A stretch of DNA of 64,000 nucleotides from DATARR01 sp034666985 (GTDB lineage: Bacteria > Acidobacteriota > Thermoanaerobaculia > Multivoradales > UBA5704). The notes below the pieces were generated by a model that saw only the letters and a list, made by a program, of their open reading frames with translations, did not search any database and was not told where the DNA came from. The position numbers and the translations under genes were made by a program. The stretch is taken from assembly GCA_034666985.1 (NCBI GenBank), contig JAXDKS010000021.1, positions 1 through 64,000 of the forward strand. Direction: 5' to 3'. Shown piece after piece: positions 51,255 to 60,607 of this stretch (positions are counted from its first letter, which is position 1; every line of letters starts with the position of its first letter).

Positions 51255-52175
51255 TCACCCGATCCGGTCGTCGAGCAGGTCAAGCACGCGAGCGTCGCGT
51301 TGGAGGTCGAACTTGCGGGCGAAAAAGTGGGAGCCGCTGGTGATGACCGGCAGGTCGCCGGCGGACAGGGTCCGGGGTCTGCCGTCCCGGCTGCCCGTGA
51401 AGTCGGCATAGCGCAGGTCATCGTCGCGGAACGTAAAGCGGCCGCTGTTGAGGAGCAGGGTCTGCACGACAGCCTCGTCGGGACAGACGGTGCGGCGAAA
51501 CCATTGGATCAATGGATCCTCACTGCGTGCGCGCTCGGCAACGTACTCGGCGCAGGCGCGGCGCAGCGTCGTCCACTGGCTGCCCGCGTAGCAGGTGAGA
51601 TCGCGCCCGAACGGCGATCTCCCCCAGCGCAGACCGACACGGGGGCCATACACCAGATGGAAATGCACCCGGGACTGCAGACCATTGAGCGAGCGCAAGG
51701 GCCGCAGCGCCGCGGACGTCCAGCGAGGAGCATCGAAATACTGAAAAAAGTAGCGGCGCAGCCCCTGGCGGCGGCGGCCCCACGCGCGCTCGCCGTCGCT
51801 GGCGTCCCAATAACGCAGAAAGCCATCGCAGCCGCTGGTCTCCAGCAGGGTTTCGAAGCTCTGAAAGGGCTGGACCGGATAGTCCTGAGCCGACAGGTAG
51901 ACGATCCAGTCGTACGAGATCCCGCGATTCGAGAGCCACTCCACGGCGTCGAAATACGGTTCCACGAGCGAGAAATATCCGCGCCGTGCGGGCTCACGGA
52001 TTTCGAGGACGTCGACGTCGAGAGCCCTGCGCAGCTCGTCAGCCGTACAGTGGCCGGCAAAACCGTCGTGGCCGACCAGGATGAAGCTGTCGGGCTGAGA
52101 ACGTTGGAGCGTTCCAATCAGCCGGCGCACCTGGGCCGGCGGCAGGTGGTTCTGGATGAAGTAGCAGATTCGCAT
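51255..52175 (-). CDS. Core-2/I-branching-type glycosyltransferase (GT14-like)
   Basis: 306 aa. MRICYFIQNHLPPAQVRRLIGTL start, SYDWIVYLSAQDYPVQP, YAGSQWTTLRRACAEYV, CPDEAVVQTLLLNSG and SHFFARKFD are the family blocks of beta-1,6-GlcNAc- or xylosyltransferase-like GT14 proteins. ATG 52175 is preferred to a longer frame from 52244 that would overlap the divergent promoter region. Likely acts on a surface glycan. Diverges from another glycosyltransferase-like gene, suggesting a small glycan cluster. Confidence 0.83.
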   Translation of the reverse strand: MRICYFIQNHLPPAQVRRLIGTLQRSQPDSFILVGHDGFAGHCTADELRRALDVDVLEIREPARRGYFSLVEPYFDAVEWLSNRGISYDWIVYLSAQDYPVQPFQSFETLLETSGCDGFLRYWDASDGERAWGRRRQGLRRYFFQYFDAPRWTSAALRPLRSLNGLQSRVHFHLVYGPRVGLRWGRSPFGRDLTCYAGSQWTTLRRACAEYVAERARSEDPLIQWFRRTVCPDEAVVQTLLLNSGRFTFRDDDLRYADFTGSRDGRPRTLSAGDLPVITSGSHFFARKFDLQRDARVLDLLDDRIG

Positions 52176-52249
52176 GCAAAAACTGCCTCGAGCCGGATGT
52201 AGAATATGGGGGTCAGGACATTGAAGGCAAACCCTGGAGCGCATCCGGC

Positions 52250-53239
52250 ATGAACGTCACCTTCTTCCTCGCTGAAGTGGAGGACCTCGAGGCCCTGCGG
52301 TGCCTCGATCCGGACCGGGACTGGCGGGAGCTCCAACTGGGTGAGCGCGCCTGGATCCTGCAGACCTATCTGCGGCTGGTCCGCGCCGGATTCCCAGCCG
52401 AGCTGTCAACGACACCTCCCGCCGAGGGGATCATCGTCTTCCATGCCAAGCAGGCCCGGGCGTTGCGCTCCCAATGGCGGCGGCTGCAGCGCGCGGTTCT
52501 GCTCGGAGTGAGGGCCGACAATCGGGAGCCTCTGATCGCCGACTTCGAGGTCGTGCAGAACGGCCGTTTCGTCGATGCGGGGCGGCGCTTCCTGGTTCCC
52601 CATTGGCCGCAACCGGCTCTGATCCCAAGGGATGGCTCTCGCCGTGTCACGATCCGGCGGATCGCCTTCAAGGGCTTCGAGCAGAACCTTCATCCCGACT
52701 TCCGGTCGGCGGACTGGCAGGAATTCCTCGCCGGCCGGGGAATCGAATGGGAGGTGGACGCGGTACCGTTCGCCGGCGCGGCAACGGACCGCCTGGGAAC
52801 CAACTGGCCGGACTTCCGGCAGGTGGACCTGCTGCTGGCGGTGCGTCCCAGGGACCACCACCTGTGGACCTCCAAGCCCGCCACGAAGCTGATCAACGCC
52901 TGGCTTGCCGGCGTCCCAGCCCTGCTCGGACCGGAGCACGCCTATCGCGAGCTCCGGCGGTCCGGGTTGGATTACCTGGAAGTGGGCTCTCTGGAGGAGG
53001 CGAAGGCTGCGGTGCTTCAGCTTCTCGAGCGGCCGGACCTCTATCACTCCATGGTGGAGAACGGCCGGGCTCGCGGCGCCGAATTCACGGCCGAGGCCAC
53101 CCTGTCACGCTGGATGAGCCTCTTGAACCTGAAGATCCCGGACCTGGCCTCTCGCCACTTCAGCCGGCGCCTGCCCCTTCCGTTCCGAGCGGCGGGACGC
53201 GGGCTGCATCGAGTCGCCACTCTGCAGCCTGCCCGGTGA
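52250..53239 (+). CDS. Glycosyltransferase-like protein
   Basis: 329 aa. The C-terminal half has WTSKPATKLINAWLAGVPALLGPEHAYRELRRSGLDYLEV, a group-1-transferase-like nucleotide-sugar site (K near the start of the helix, E in GPE). N-terminus VTFFLAEVEDLEALRCLDP. A TAGAAT -10-like box is at 52200-52205. Could be involved in the same surface polysaccharide as the divergent GT14 gene. The specific family is not named with confidence. Confidence 0.65.
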   Translation: MNVTFFLAEVEDLEALRCLDPDRDWRELQLGERAWILQTYLRLVRAGFPAELSTTPPAEGIIVFHAKQARALRSQWRRLQRAVLLGVRADNREPLIADFEVVQNGRFVDAGRRFLVPHWPQPALIPRDGSRRVTIRRIAFKGFEQNLHPDFRSADWQEFLAGRGIEWEVDAVPFAGAATDRLGTNWPDFRQVDLLLAVRPRDHHLWTSKPATKLINAWLAGVPALLGPEHAYRELRRSGLDYLEVGSLEEAKAAVLQLLERPDLYHSMVENGRARGAEFTAEATLSRWMSLLNLKIPDLASRHFSRRLPLPFRAAGRGLHRVATLQPAR

Positions 53240-53316
53240 CGCCGCCTGTTCGCTCCCCGCGCAACCCTGGGCCCCGGCTTCCGTATACGAGGAGGAACCA
53301 ACGATAGGAGTAGTTC

Positions 53317-54777
53317 ATGCCCCGACTCCGCCTCCTTCTCCCGATCCTGGCCTTGGCGTCCCTCGTATCCCTGCCGTCCTTCGCGGCCGTGCCTGCCCAC
53401 CCCTCCCGTTCCAAGCTCCAACCCTGCAAGGCGCGGCAAGACGGTGACGAGGTCGACGCCCTCTGCGGCCAGTATCAGGTCTGGGAGAACCGGCGGGCGA
53501 AGGCCGGACGCAAGATCACGCTGAAGGTCCTGGTGCTCCCGGCGCTCGGCCCGAATCCGAAGCCGGACCCGATCGTCGCGCTCGGGGGCGGCCCCGGCCA
53601 GCCGGCCTCCGATCTGACCGGCATCCTGAGCAAGGAGGCGCGCCAGGACCGGGACTTCCTCTTCGTGGATCAGCGGGGGACCGGAGAGCCCGACCGGCTG
53701 CAATGCCTGCTGGGCAAACCGGGCGACTTCCAGAGCCTCTTCGATCAGCTCTTTCCGCTCGACGCGGTGCGCCGGTGCCGGGAGGAGCTCAGCAAGAAGT
53801 ACGACCTGACCCTCTACACGACCGCCGCCGGCGCGGACGACCTCGACGAGGTCCGGGCCTGGCTCGGTTACGACAAGCTCAACCTAGCCGGCTACTCCTA
53901 TGGCACCCGGATGGCCCAGGTCTACCTGAAGCGCCACCCGGCGTCGGTCCGCACCGTGACCCTCTGGGGCTCGGTACCCATGGACGAGGCGCTGCCGATC
54001 TCGCATTCGGCCGCCGGCCAGCGCTCGCTCGACCTCGTCTTCGAGCTGTGTGAGCAGGACCCGGCCTGCCACGCCAAATTCCCGGTGCGCAAGGACTTCC
54101 AGGCCGTGATGGCACGGCTGGACAAGGGACCCATCGAGATCGAGGTCCCCCACCCGGAGACCCGGAAGCCCACCAAGGTCCGGCTGCCGCGCGAGGTGAT
54201 GACCGAGGCCATCCGCACCGTCCTCTACAACGCGCGGGGGAGCGCGGCCCTGCCGCTCGCCTTCCACGAGGCGGCCGCGGGCGACTGGAAGCGGCTGGGC
54301 GAGACGGTCGTCCAACTGCGTTATGGCTCCCTGGTCGGGCTGTCGCAGGGCCTCTTCTTCTCGGTCACCTGCTCGGAGGACATGCCGCACATCACGGAGA
54401 AGGAGATCGTCACCCGCACGGCCGGGAGCTTCCTGCGCGACGACCGGGTGCGCCGGCAGAAGGCGGCCTGCGATCTCTGGCCGCGCGCCAAGGTCGAGCC
54501 CGGGTACCGCGAGGCGGCCCGCACGGATCTCCCGGTGCTGATAATCAATGGCCGGCTCGATCCGGTCACGCCCCCGGACTTCGGCCGCCGGACCGTCGCG
54601 AGCTACCCCAACAGCCTCTTCCTGGAGATTCCCTACGCGGGCCACGCGATCTCCGACGACTGCCCCGTCGGGATTGCCCAGACGTTCATCGACCGCGCCA
54701 GCCTCAAGGGGCTCGACACCTCGTGCCTCGCGGGGATCAAGCCCACACCGTTCGTGCTGGAGGAGCCGCAACCTTAA
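53317..54777 (+). CDS. Secreted alpha/beta hydrolase, tripeptidyl aminopeptidase-like
   Basis: 486 aa with signal peptide (LLLPILALASLVSLPSFA). Oxyanion loop ALGGGPGQPA and FVDQRGTG are typical of proline iminopeptidase/TAP-type S33 peptidases. Catalytic Ser in GYSYGTRMA (near 194), Asp in NGRLDPVTPP (near 415), His in YAGHAI (near 443) in a TAP-like C-terminal domain with disulfide-prone Cys. Releases N-terminal residues or peptides in the periplasm; exact specificity unknown. GGAG 6 bases before ATG. Confidence 0.85.
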   Translation: MPRLRLLLPILALASLVSLPSFAAVPAHPSRSKLQPCKARQDGDEVDALCGQYQVWENRRAKAGRKITLKVLVLPALGPNPKPDPIVALGGGPGQPASDLTGILSKEARQDRDFLFVDQRGTGEPDRLQCLLGKPGDFQSLFDQLFPLDAVRRCREELSKKYDLTLYTTAAGADDLDEVRAWLGYDKLNLAGYSYGTRMAQVYLKRHPASVRTVTLWGSVPMDEALPISHSAAGQRSLDLVFELCEQDPACHAKFPVRKDFQAVMARLDKGPIEIEVPHPETRKPTKVRLPREVMTEAIRTVLYNARGSAALPLAFHEAAAGDWKRLGETVVQLRYGSLVGLSQGLFFSVTCSEDMPHITEKEIVTRTAGSFLRDDRVRRQKAACDLWPRAKVEPGYREAARTDLPVLIINGRLDPVTPPDFGRRTVASYPNSLFLEIPYAGHAISDDCPVGIAQTFIDRASLKGLDTSCLAGIKPTPFVLEEPQP

Positions 54778-54921
54778 GCCGATACTTCGCAAGCGGATAC
54801 TTTGCAAACAGACAAGGTCGACGATTACACCAAGCCGAGATGCAGCGGCGGAACATCCCCGGAGCGGCCGGCAGCGCCAGACGCGCCGCAGGACCGCCGT
54901 CTGGGATAGTCTCCCTCTGCC

Positions 54922-55395
54922 ATGGAATCGCCGGCCGCCATCTTCACCTTTCGCCCGATCGGCACCGTGCATTCTCCCTATGCGGCGACTCGCGAGATCC
55001 CCAAGGGATTGGGGGCGGAGCACCGCGCGGAAGGGACGATCGAAATCTTCCCGGAGTACGAGGCCGGGCTCCAGGACGTCGAGGGGTTCTCGCACCTCTA
55101 CGTGCTCTGGGTCTTCGATCGCGCCGGTGCTCTCCCACAGGCCTGGGTGGGCACGCCGCCGGCGGATGACCGGCCGCACGGCGTCTTCGCCACCCGCTCG
55201 CCGCGCCGGCCGAATCCGCTGGCGCTCACGGTCGTCGAGCTCCTGCGGCGCGAAGGCCGGATTCTCTCCGTCCGCGGTGTCGACATGCTGGATGGCACGC
55301 CGGTGCTCGACCTCAAGCCCTATCTCTCGAGCATCCCGGCGGAAAAGCTCCGCCGCGGCTGGCTGGCGGAAGCCGAGGCGCGCAGGAAGCCCTGA
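54922..55395 (+). CDS. tsaA: tRNA (N6-threonylcarbamoyladenosine37-N6)-methyltransferase TrmO
   Basis: 157 aa, YaeB/TsaA/TrmO family. FRPIGTVHSPYAATREIPKG, GFSHLYVLWVFDRA, and HGVFATRSPRRPNPLALTVVELL are the signature blocks. It methylates t6A37 in certain tRNAs using SAM. A GATAGT hexamer 11 bases before ATG may be the -10 of a leaderless transcript. Typical length. Confidence 0.93.
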   Translation: MESPAAIFTFRPIGTVHSPYAATREIPKGLGAEHRAEGTIEIFPEYEAGLQDVEGFSHLYVLWVFDRAGALPQAWVGTPPADDRPHGVFATRSPRRPNPLALTVVELLRREGRILSVRGVDMLDGTPVLDLKPYLSSIPAEKLRRGWLAEAEARRKP

Positions 55396-55412
55396 GACGG
55401 GTGATGCATGGC

Positions 55413-55438
55413 ACCTGGCACCTGCGCAGGTGCCAGGT
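55413..55438. repeat. 26-bp perfect palindrome after tsaA
   Basis: Arms ACCTGGCACC and GGTGCCAGGT around TGCGCA, 18 bases past the tsaA stop. Could be the transcript terminator (no T-run) or a dispersed palindromic element. Confidence 0.65.
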
Positions 55439-55573
55439 ACCTCTTCAGCTCCGGTCCGTGGCGCGCTCTTGACAACTGAAGCAAACGAAGCTTTGTAGTC
55501 TGGTGACGAGCCTTAAATCATGGGCAGATCCACGGCACGGCACCTGATCATCGATTCACATGTGGCGTTCGGT

Positions 55574-55825
55574 TCACTTTGGGTTCGTGATCTCCAGGTC
55601 GCCCCGGCAAACCCCCACCTTGGTCGTCGGGTTGACGTTGGCGCAGAAGCAGGTGACGTTCACGCGCGTGCAGTCCAAGTCGCTACGGCATTGTTGTCCG
55701 GTGTTGGAGCAGAGTAGGAGGACGTCGGAGGCCTCGGCCTGGAACTGCAAGCCTGAGACGATCGCCAGTGCCGCGATGGCTGCGATGGCGATGAGATAGA
55801 AGAGCCGGAAGGGATGGTTTTTCAT
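55574..55825 (-). CDS. Small secreted Cys-rich peptide
   Basis: 83 aa. Signal peptide (LIAIAAIAALAIVSGLQFQAEA), then a mature peptide of about 50 residues with seven Cys (LLCSNTGQQCRSDLDC, CFCAN, GVCRG), implying disulfides. AAGGAG 9 bases before ATG. Downstream partner in a probable operon with a thioredoxin-like gene, which may form its disulfides or be assisted by it. Superficially like small redox-accessory peptides found beside TlpA/DoxX-type genes. Confidence 0.72.
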   Translation of the reverse strand: MKNHPFRLFYLIAIAAIAALAIVSGLQFQAEASDVLLLCSNTGQQCRSDLDCTRVNVTCFCANVNPTTKVGVCRGDLEITNPK

Positions 55826-55902
55826 GCTGCATCTCTCCTTTCAGTTGGCCGTCATGGATCTGCCCATGGAAACCCGAACATGAGATCAGCCGACGAGAAG
55901 TT

Positions 55903-56523
55903 TCAACCGCCGGGTACGGGGGAAGGAGGGCTTGCCGGACCGCTCGCTCCCGGAAGCGCCGTGCCGAAGAATTTCTCGGCATCGGCCTGCTGGTCCAGGG
56001 AAAGAGCTCCGATCCAAGCCTTCTCGATCAGACCGTCACCGCCGATGACCAGGGTCTGGGGAGTGCTCTTGAGCTTGTAGGTGAACTGGTCGCGAGCGTC
56101 GATCTCCGCGATGACCTGGGCGCGTTGCAAGACGGGGTGCTTCGCTACGTATTCCGCCACCCCCAAGCCGTAGGTGGAAACCGCCACCAGACGGAAGCTC
56201 CTGCCTTCAGCGGCCCGGACGATGGCCTCCCAGTTCTCCATGTTCCTGGTGCACCATGAGCACAGGGGGGAGAAGACCAGCAGGAGGGTCCGCTTGGGAG
56301 CGGTGGGCCCGTAGCGGATGACGATGTCCTCGCCTGCCATCCCGATCCCGCGCAGCATGGGGACCGACTCTCCGGGTTGGAGAAATCCGGCATCGCGAGG
56401 GCCGTTGGTCCGCGCCTTCAGCTCGACGTTCTGCTTGAGCAGCGCGACGTTCGTCAGCAGCAGTACAGCGCCGAGCGCCAGGGTCAGGATTCCGGCTCGC
56501 CGATCGATCTGCCATGTTTGCAT
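55903..56523 (-). CDS. Membrane-anchored TlpA/redoxin-like thiol protein
   Basis: 206 aa. One N-terminal membrane anchor (ILTLALGAVLLLTNVALL, residues about 12-29) and a periplasmic thioredoxin-fold domain with CxxC as C88-S-W-C91 in FSPLCSWCTRN, then STPQTLVIGGDG with the cis-Pro. Start ATG 56523 (GAGG 5 bases upstream); ATG 56538 is possible. Upstream of the Cys-rich peptide gene. Probably a thiol-disulfide exchanger for exported proteins. Confidence 0.85.
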   Translation of the reverse strand: MQTWQIDRRAGILTLALGAVLLLTNVALLKQNVELKARTNGPRDAGFLQPGESVPMLRGIGMAGEDIVIRYGPTAPKRTLLLVFSPLCSWCTRNMENWEAIVRAAEGRSFRLVAVSTYGLGVAEYVAKHPVLQRAQVIAEIDARDQFTYKLKSTPQTLVIGGDGLIEKAWIGALSLDQQADAEKFFGTALPGASGPASPPSPVPGG

Positions 56524-56826
56524 AACGGCCTCGGTCATCTCCCCGCGCGGCGCGAGCCCTCGAGGCCCGCGACGGCGCGATTGCGTTGTGCAGAATTGTC
56601 GGGGTGACTGAAGTGGGAGTGAATCGGGGTTTCCCCTCAGGCGTGATAGGGAATTCCCCTCAGAGCCCGGCGCCGGCCGTGACATTGAGCAGCCGGCTGG
56701 TCGTGGTGCTCAGCATCCTCAAGTCGCCCGGGGCGCAGATCAACTACGGCACGGGAAAAGACGTCAGCGACGAAACGATCGCGGATGGCAAGGAGCCGCT
56801 GAATATCAAATGGTTCGGCGACAGCT

Positions 56827-58182
56827 TTATCGAGGTTCCCGTCCGGAGGTGACGGCCGCCGCCGGGAGCGTGATGGCCACGGCGCGGCGGTTCCGGTTCA
56901 GGTACCTCCGGGCGACGCGCTGCACGTCCTTGGCGGTCATCCCCAGAATGGATTTCAATTCCCCGTTGATGCGTTCCGGGTCCTGGTAGTAGATGGAGAC
57001 CCGCGTCAGCGTCTCCGCCTTGCCTTGAGGCGTGGCGAGGACCTGTCGGAAGTAGTCGCTCTCCTGCGATCGGGCCAGGGTCAGCTCGGCCTCGGTCACG
57101 CCATCCCGCTGCAGGCGCGTGATCTCCTGGTCGAGGACGTCTTCGGCTCTCTGGATATCCTGGACAGTCCCGCCAGGCGGCAGGTTGAGCTGGATCCTGA
57201 AGAGGCTCGGGCCTCGCGACTCGGACATCCCTTCCCCGAGGTCCTGCACCAGCCGGGTCTCGACCAGCGCCCGTTGCAGCCGCGAGGTCTTCCCCTGCCC
57301 CAGGATGTCGGCGAGCAGGTTGAGCGCGTACCAGTCGGGATGATTGCTACGTACCGTCTTGTAAGCGGCCAGGTAGCGGGGGTGTGTCGCACGAGCGTCT
57401 TCGAGGACCGCGCGCCGCTCCCCGGTGGGGACCGCCTCCGCCACTTTCACCGGAGGCGTGGGGCCGCGGCGCGGAATGGGGCCGAAATGCTTCTCGATCG
57501 CGCGTCTCGCCTGGGCCGCGTCGAAGTTGCCCGCCAGGGCCAGGGCCGCATGGTCCGGGGCACTGTACGTGCGGAAGACACGTTGCACGCCGTCGACGGT
57601 GAGGGCTTCCAGGTCGGCCGCCGAACCTTCCACGCCGTGCTTGTAGGGGAAGCTCGTGAAGCTCAGGTCGAGCAGCTTCTCGGCGGCGCCCGCGAACGGG
57701 TTGTCGCCCGACCGGCGCTGTTGCAGGATCGTCGCTCGCTCGCCGTCCAGGACCGACGGGTCGACGTCGAGGGTGCGCATCTGCCCGGCGAGGAGCGACA
57801 GGGCCTGCTCCAGTCGATCGATGGGGACGGACAGAGTGTAGCTGCTGCGCTCCTGGTTATTGGAGCCGCGGCAGGAATCATCCATTTCTGTATCGGGGAT
57901 GAGCAGCTTGTCCTTGCACTGGCGCCGCAGGTCCCGCAGGCGGATGGCGTGGAGCAGATTGACGGCGCCGGTCTGGCCGGGACGCTCGTTGCGTGAGCCG
58001 AGATCGTAGGTGATGCTGATCGCCACCGTCGGAGAGCTCCTGTCCGGAGCCAGCAGCACGCGCATGCCATGGGCTGTCCGATACTGCGTGAAGTCCACCC
58101 GCGGCACGTCCGACGCGGTCGCGATCATCGCGGCCATCGCGGCGGCGAAGATCAGCGGCAGCAGCAGGCGATGAGAGCTCAT
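56827..58182 (-). CDS. M16-peptidase-like protein without the zinc motif
   Basis: 451 aa with a signal peptide (LLLPLIFAAAMAAMIATA). The fold blocks of M16 are present (YRTAHGMRVLLAPDRSSPTVAISITYDLGSRNE, YSAPDHAALALAGNF, YLAAYKTVRSNHPDWYALNLLADILGQGKTSRL, VLATPQGKAETL), but the HxxEH zinc site is replaced by NLLHA (75-79). So it should be non-catalytic, like the inactive partner of heterodimeric M16 enzymes. No active partner is adjacent. ATG 58182; weak Shine-Dalgarno. Confidence 0.82.
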   Translation of the reverse strand: MSSHRLLLPLIFAAAMAAMIATASDVPRVDFTQYRTAHGMRVLLAPDRSSPTVAISITYDLGSRNERPGQTGAVNLLHAIRLRDLRRQCKDKLLIPDTEMDDSCRGSNNQERSSYTLSVPIDRLEQALSLLAGQMRTLDVDPSVLDGERATILQQRRSGDNPFAGAAEKLLDLSFTSFPYKHGVEGSAADLEALTVDGVQRVFRTYSAPDHAALALAGNFDAAQARRAIEKHFGPIPRRGPTPPVKVAEAVPTGERRAVLEDARATHPRYLAAYKTVRSNHPDWYALNLLADILGQGKTSRLQRALVETRLVQDLGEGMSESRGPSLFRIQLNLPPGGTVQDIQRAEDVLDQEITRLQRDGVTEAELTLARSQESDYFRQVLATPQGKAETLTRVSIYYQDPERINGELKSILGMTAKDVQRVARRYLNRNRRAVAITLPAAAVTSGREPR

Positions 58183-58321
58183 TCTCGGTCTTCGATTAAG
58201 GGCGACGACGTCACCTCTGCCGAAGGGTGGCCGAGCCAAGGAGAAACCCCTGACGCCCGACCAAGCCACTGGCTAGAAACCCACGCGACAAACCGCCAGT
58301 ACTCTCAGCTCTCAAGGGTAG

Positions 58322-60448
58322 CTACCCATCGGAATCTTCTTCCAGATCCTCGATGCTCCTTCGAATGAATATTGTGTCTGGATGTTCTTCTCCCAAGTTT
58401 TCAACCAAGGCATCGAGGGCTTGGCCGAAAAGCTCCCTGGCCTCAGCCTCTCGACCCAGATCAAAGAGAGCAAGACCTAAATTATATAGATCGAAACCTA
58501 CATTTTCAGGCTTGGATGGAAGCAGAGATCGATCAATTGCAAGAGCCCTTTCATGGCACTCGCGCGCCGGTTCCAGGTTGCCAAGTACTCGCTCGGCCGA
58601 ACCCAGGTTGTTCAGGATGGTCGCCACCTCAGCATGATATGGGCCTAGATGTCTCTCCGCAAAGGCGAGCGCTCGCCCAAAGCTCACCTTGGCATCCGAC
58701 AGGTGACCGTCACCTGACAGGAATAGCCCGACCCTATTAAAGAGATCTGCGGTTGTTCCACCCCCAACGCCTAGCTTTTCGGCGTGAGCCGCCGCCGAAA
58801 GGGCGTGCGAGAGCAGGGGACGAAGGAAATCAGCCTGACCGTTATGCACTGAAAAAGCCGTGTGAACGACTTGCACCACTGTTTGCACCCAGTCCCTCAT
58901 CTCTACGTCGCTCATGCGATCCATCATTACCACCTGAACGAGCCGGTGAATCGACATCGCTTCGTCGTTAAAGCTCACGAGTGAATAACGGCGTAAGGCA
59001 GATCTCGCATCGAACAGGATGATCGGGTGGTCGGCGGCACCCGCAAGGGAAGGAGGCAGATATTTGGCACTCTCCCGAAACAGGCTCAGCGGGATGCCTT
59101 CTGGTGCCAAAAACGAAGACAGTCTGAGCAGATCGCCGGCCGCGGGCAGAATTTCCTCTACATGTTGGAATGAAATCAGCCACGTCGTGGCTACCGTCGC
59201 GGGATAATGTGTTGAGGGCTTCCCGCGCTTCAAGACCTCGCTGCGTTGCGTGTGGAACAGCTCAGAGTACGACGATAGCGAGATCGACGTCTCTTCGATG
59301 TACGCGCCAGCCTGCTCGAGGGCGAGAGGCAAATAGCCAAGATCTTTCGCGAGGCTACTTGCGGCTTGGGAGGAGGAGGCCTGTCCTGTACGTTTGAGGA
59401 GAAAATCTCTTGCGGCCAAGGGTTCGAGGGTATCCACTTGCCGGGGCGTTCCGACACCCAGCCAATTGGGATTGCGGGAGGTTACAAGGATGTGCCCGTT
59501 GAAACGCCGAGGCAGGTAGTCCCAGATCGTCTCCAGAGCGTCGACATCATCGAAAACGAGAAGCCAGTCGTCGTTTCTCTCTAACCATCGTCTAACAGCC
59601 TCGATGCGGGGGTTGGTCCGCTCCGCTCCGGATCCAGGATCAGAAATCAGCTCCGGAACTTCCAGTGTAGACCCCAGAGCAACATAGTCCGTTCCTAGGG
59701 TGACAGAGTTCTCTCCTCGCAACCAGCCCACGACATAGTACTCTTTTACATAAAGGAACGAGTACTCGGCCGCGAGTTGTGTCTTACCGATCCCTCCAAG
59801 GCCGTGCAGAGCTTGAACCCGCTGCTTGGTCTCACCTGTCTCAAAGGCAGACCGCAGTTCCCTGAGCACTGTCTCTCGTCCGACGAAGTTGGGATTCCGG
59901 GGGTATGGGATGGTTGAAACAACCGGCCATTCTCCCGGAAAGCGAGGCTTGCTCTTGACACTGCGTGTTGCCCGGCCCGGAAATTCAGGTGCAGAATCTG
60001 GCTTGCCCCGGGCACCCCGAATTCCTTCCAGCAAACGCTTTTTCGCTTCCTCCTCATCCAGACCAATCAGATCTATGTAGACGATCGTCTTCAGCAGTCC
60101 GGGAGGATCGCACTTCCGGACCATCACGGGAACGAGCTTTAGCTGCCGCCCATCTGGATCATCTGCAAAGGCTACCGCCCATTCCGACGGAGTGAACCTC
60201 GACGACTCAAGATAGTCAGGGGATAGAACAGCGAGAGTTCGCCTTGCCTTCGTCGCGGCAGCCTGCATCTCCAGTACAAAATTCGCTCCCGGCCGGAAGT
60301 CCCATGCTTGTAGAACGGTCGGATACTTTGCTTCTTCGAGTTGCCAAGAGATCCATTCAGCCCAGCGACGGTCGGTTCCTGTATAGCTTATGAAAAACTC
60401 TGGAGAAGGAGGAGATGTGTCAAATGCCATGGCGCTATAGGCTCCCAT
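58322..60448 (-). CDS. TIR - NB-ARC - TPR protein (NLR-like)
   Basis: 708 aa. TIR domain (about 17-150): FFISYTGTDRRWAEWISWQL, catalytic Glu in SRFTPSEW (E89), consistent with NADase TIRs. NB-ARC: P-loop GLGGIGKTQ (K222), Walker B WLLVFDDVD, GYLPLALEQAG. C-terminal TPRs (AKVSFGRALAFAERHLGPYHAEVATILNNLG...). Such proteins are bacterial NLR relatives, some with anti-phage roles; FxsX-type TIR/NB-ARC/TPR proteins are another possibility. ATG 60448 (GGAAG 3 bases upstream) is preferred to a TTG at 60538; 60430 is another option. Lower GC than neighbours suggests transfer. Confidence 0.85.
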   Translation of the reverse strand: MGAYSAMAFDTSPPSPEFFISYTGTDRRWAEWISWQLEEAKYPTVLQAWDFRPGANFVLEMQAAATKARRTLAVLSPDYLESSRFTPSEWAVAFADDPDGRQLKLVPVMVRKCDPPGLLKTIVYIDLIGLDEEEAKKRLLEGIRGARGKPDSAPEFPGRATRSVKSKPRFPGEWPVVSTIPYPRNPNFVGRETVLRELRSAFETGETKQRVQALHGLGGIGKTQLAAEYSFLYVKEYYVVGWLRGENSVTLGTDYVALGSTLEVPELISDPGSGAERTNPRIEAVRRWLERNDDWLLVFDDVDALETIWDYLPRRFNGHILVTSRNPNWLGVGTPRQVDTLEPLAARDFLLKRTGQASSSQAASSLAKDLGYLPLALEQAGAYIEETSISLSSYSELFHTQRSEVLKRGKPSTHYPATVATTWLISFQHVEEILPAAGDLLRLSSFLAPEGIPLSLFRESAKYLPPSLAGAADHPIILFDARSALRRYSLVSFNDEAMSIHRLVQVVMMDRMSDVEMRDWVQTVVQVVHTAFSVHNGQADFLRPLLSHALSAAAHAEKLGVGGGTTADLFNRVGLFLSGDGHLSDAKVSFGRALAFAERHLGPYHAEVATILNNLGSAERVLGNLEPARECHERALAIDRSLLPSKPENVGFDLYNLGLALFDLGREAEARELFGQALDALVENLGEEHPDTIFIRRSIEDLEEDSDG

Positions 60449-60553
60449 CGTCTTCCATCCTATAGGATACGCCTTTTCTGAAGCGGACAGGTGCCAGAGA
60501 TGTGACGCTGCGACCCCGTCGGCTTCACTCTGGTTCAACCTCTCGTACTTGCG

Positions 60554-60559
60554 TATAAT
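60554..60559 (+). promoter_or_regulatory. TATAAT -10 box for the Cys-rich peptide gene
   Basis: Perfect TATAAT 48 bases before the ATG, in the divergent region opposite the TIR-NB-ARC gene. -35 is weak. Confidence 0.5.
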
Positions 60560-60607
60560 CGGGAGCGCGGCTTCCAGCCGGGAGTCGTCAACGGAAGGAG
60601 ACCTGCC

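Noticed and set aside
55469..55474. Consensus TTGACA as a promoter
   Set aside because: No acceptable -10 at 16-18 bp and no plus-strand gene downstream.
56586..56852. 88-codon plus-strand ORF (contains INYGTGKDVSDETIADG)
   Set aside because: No start signal, no family, squeezed between genes; at most a gene remnant.
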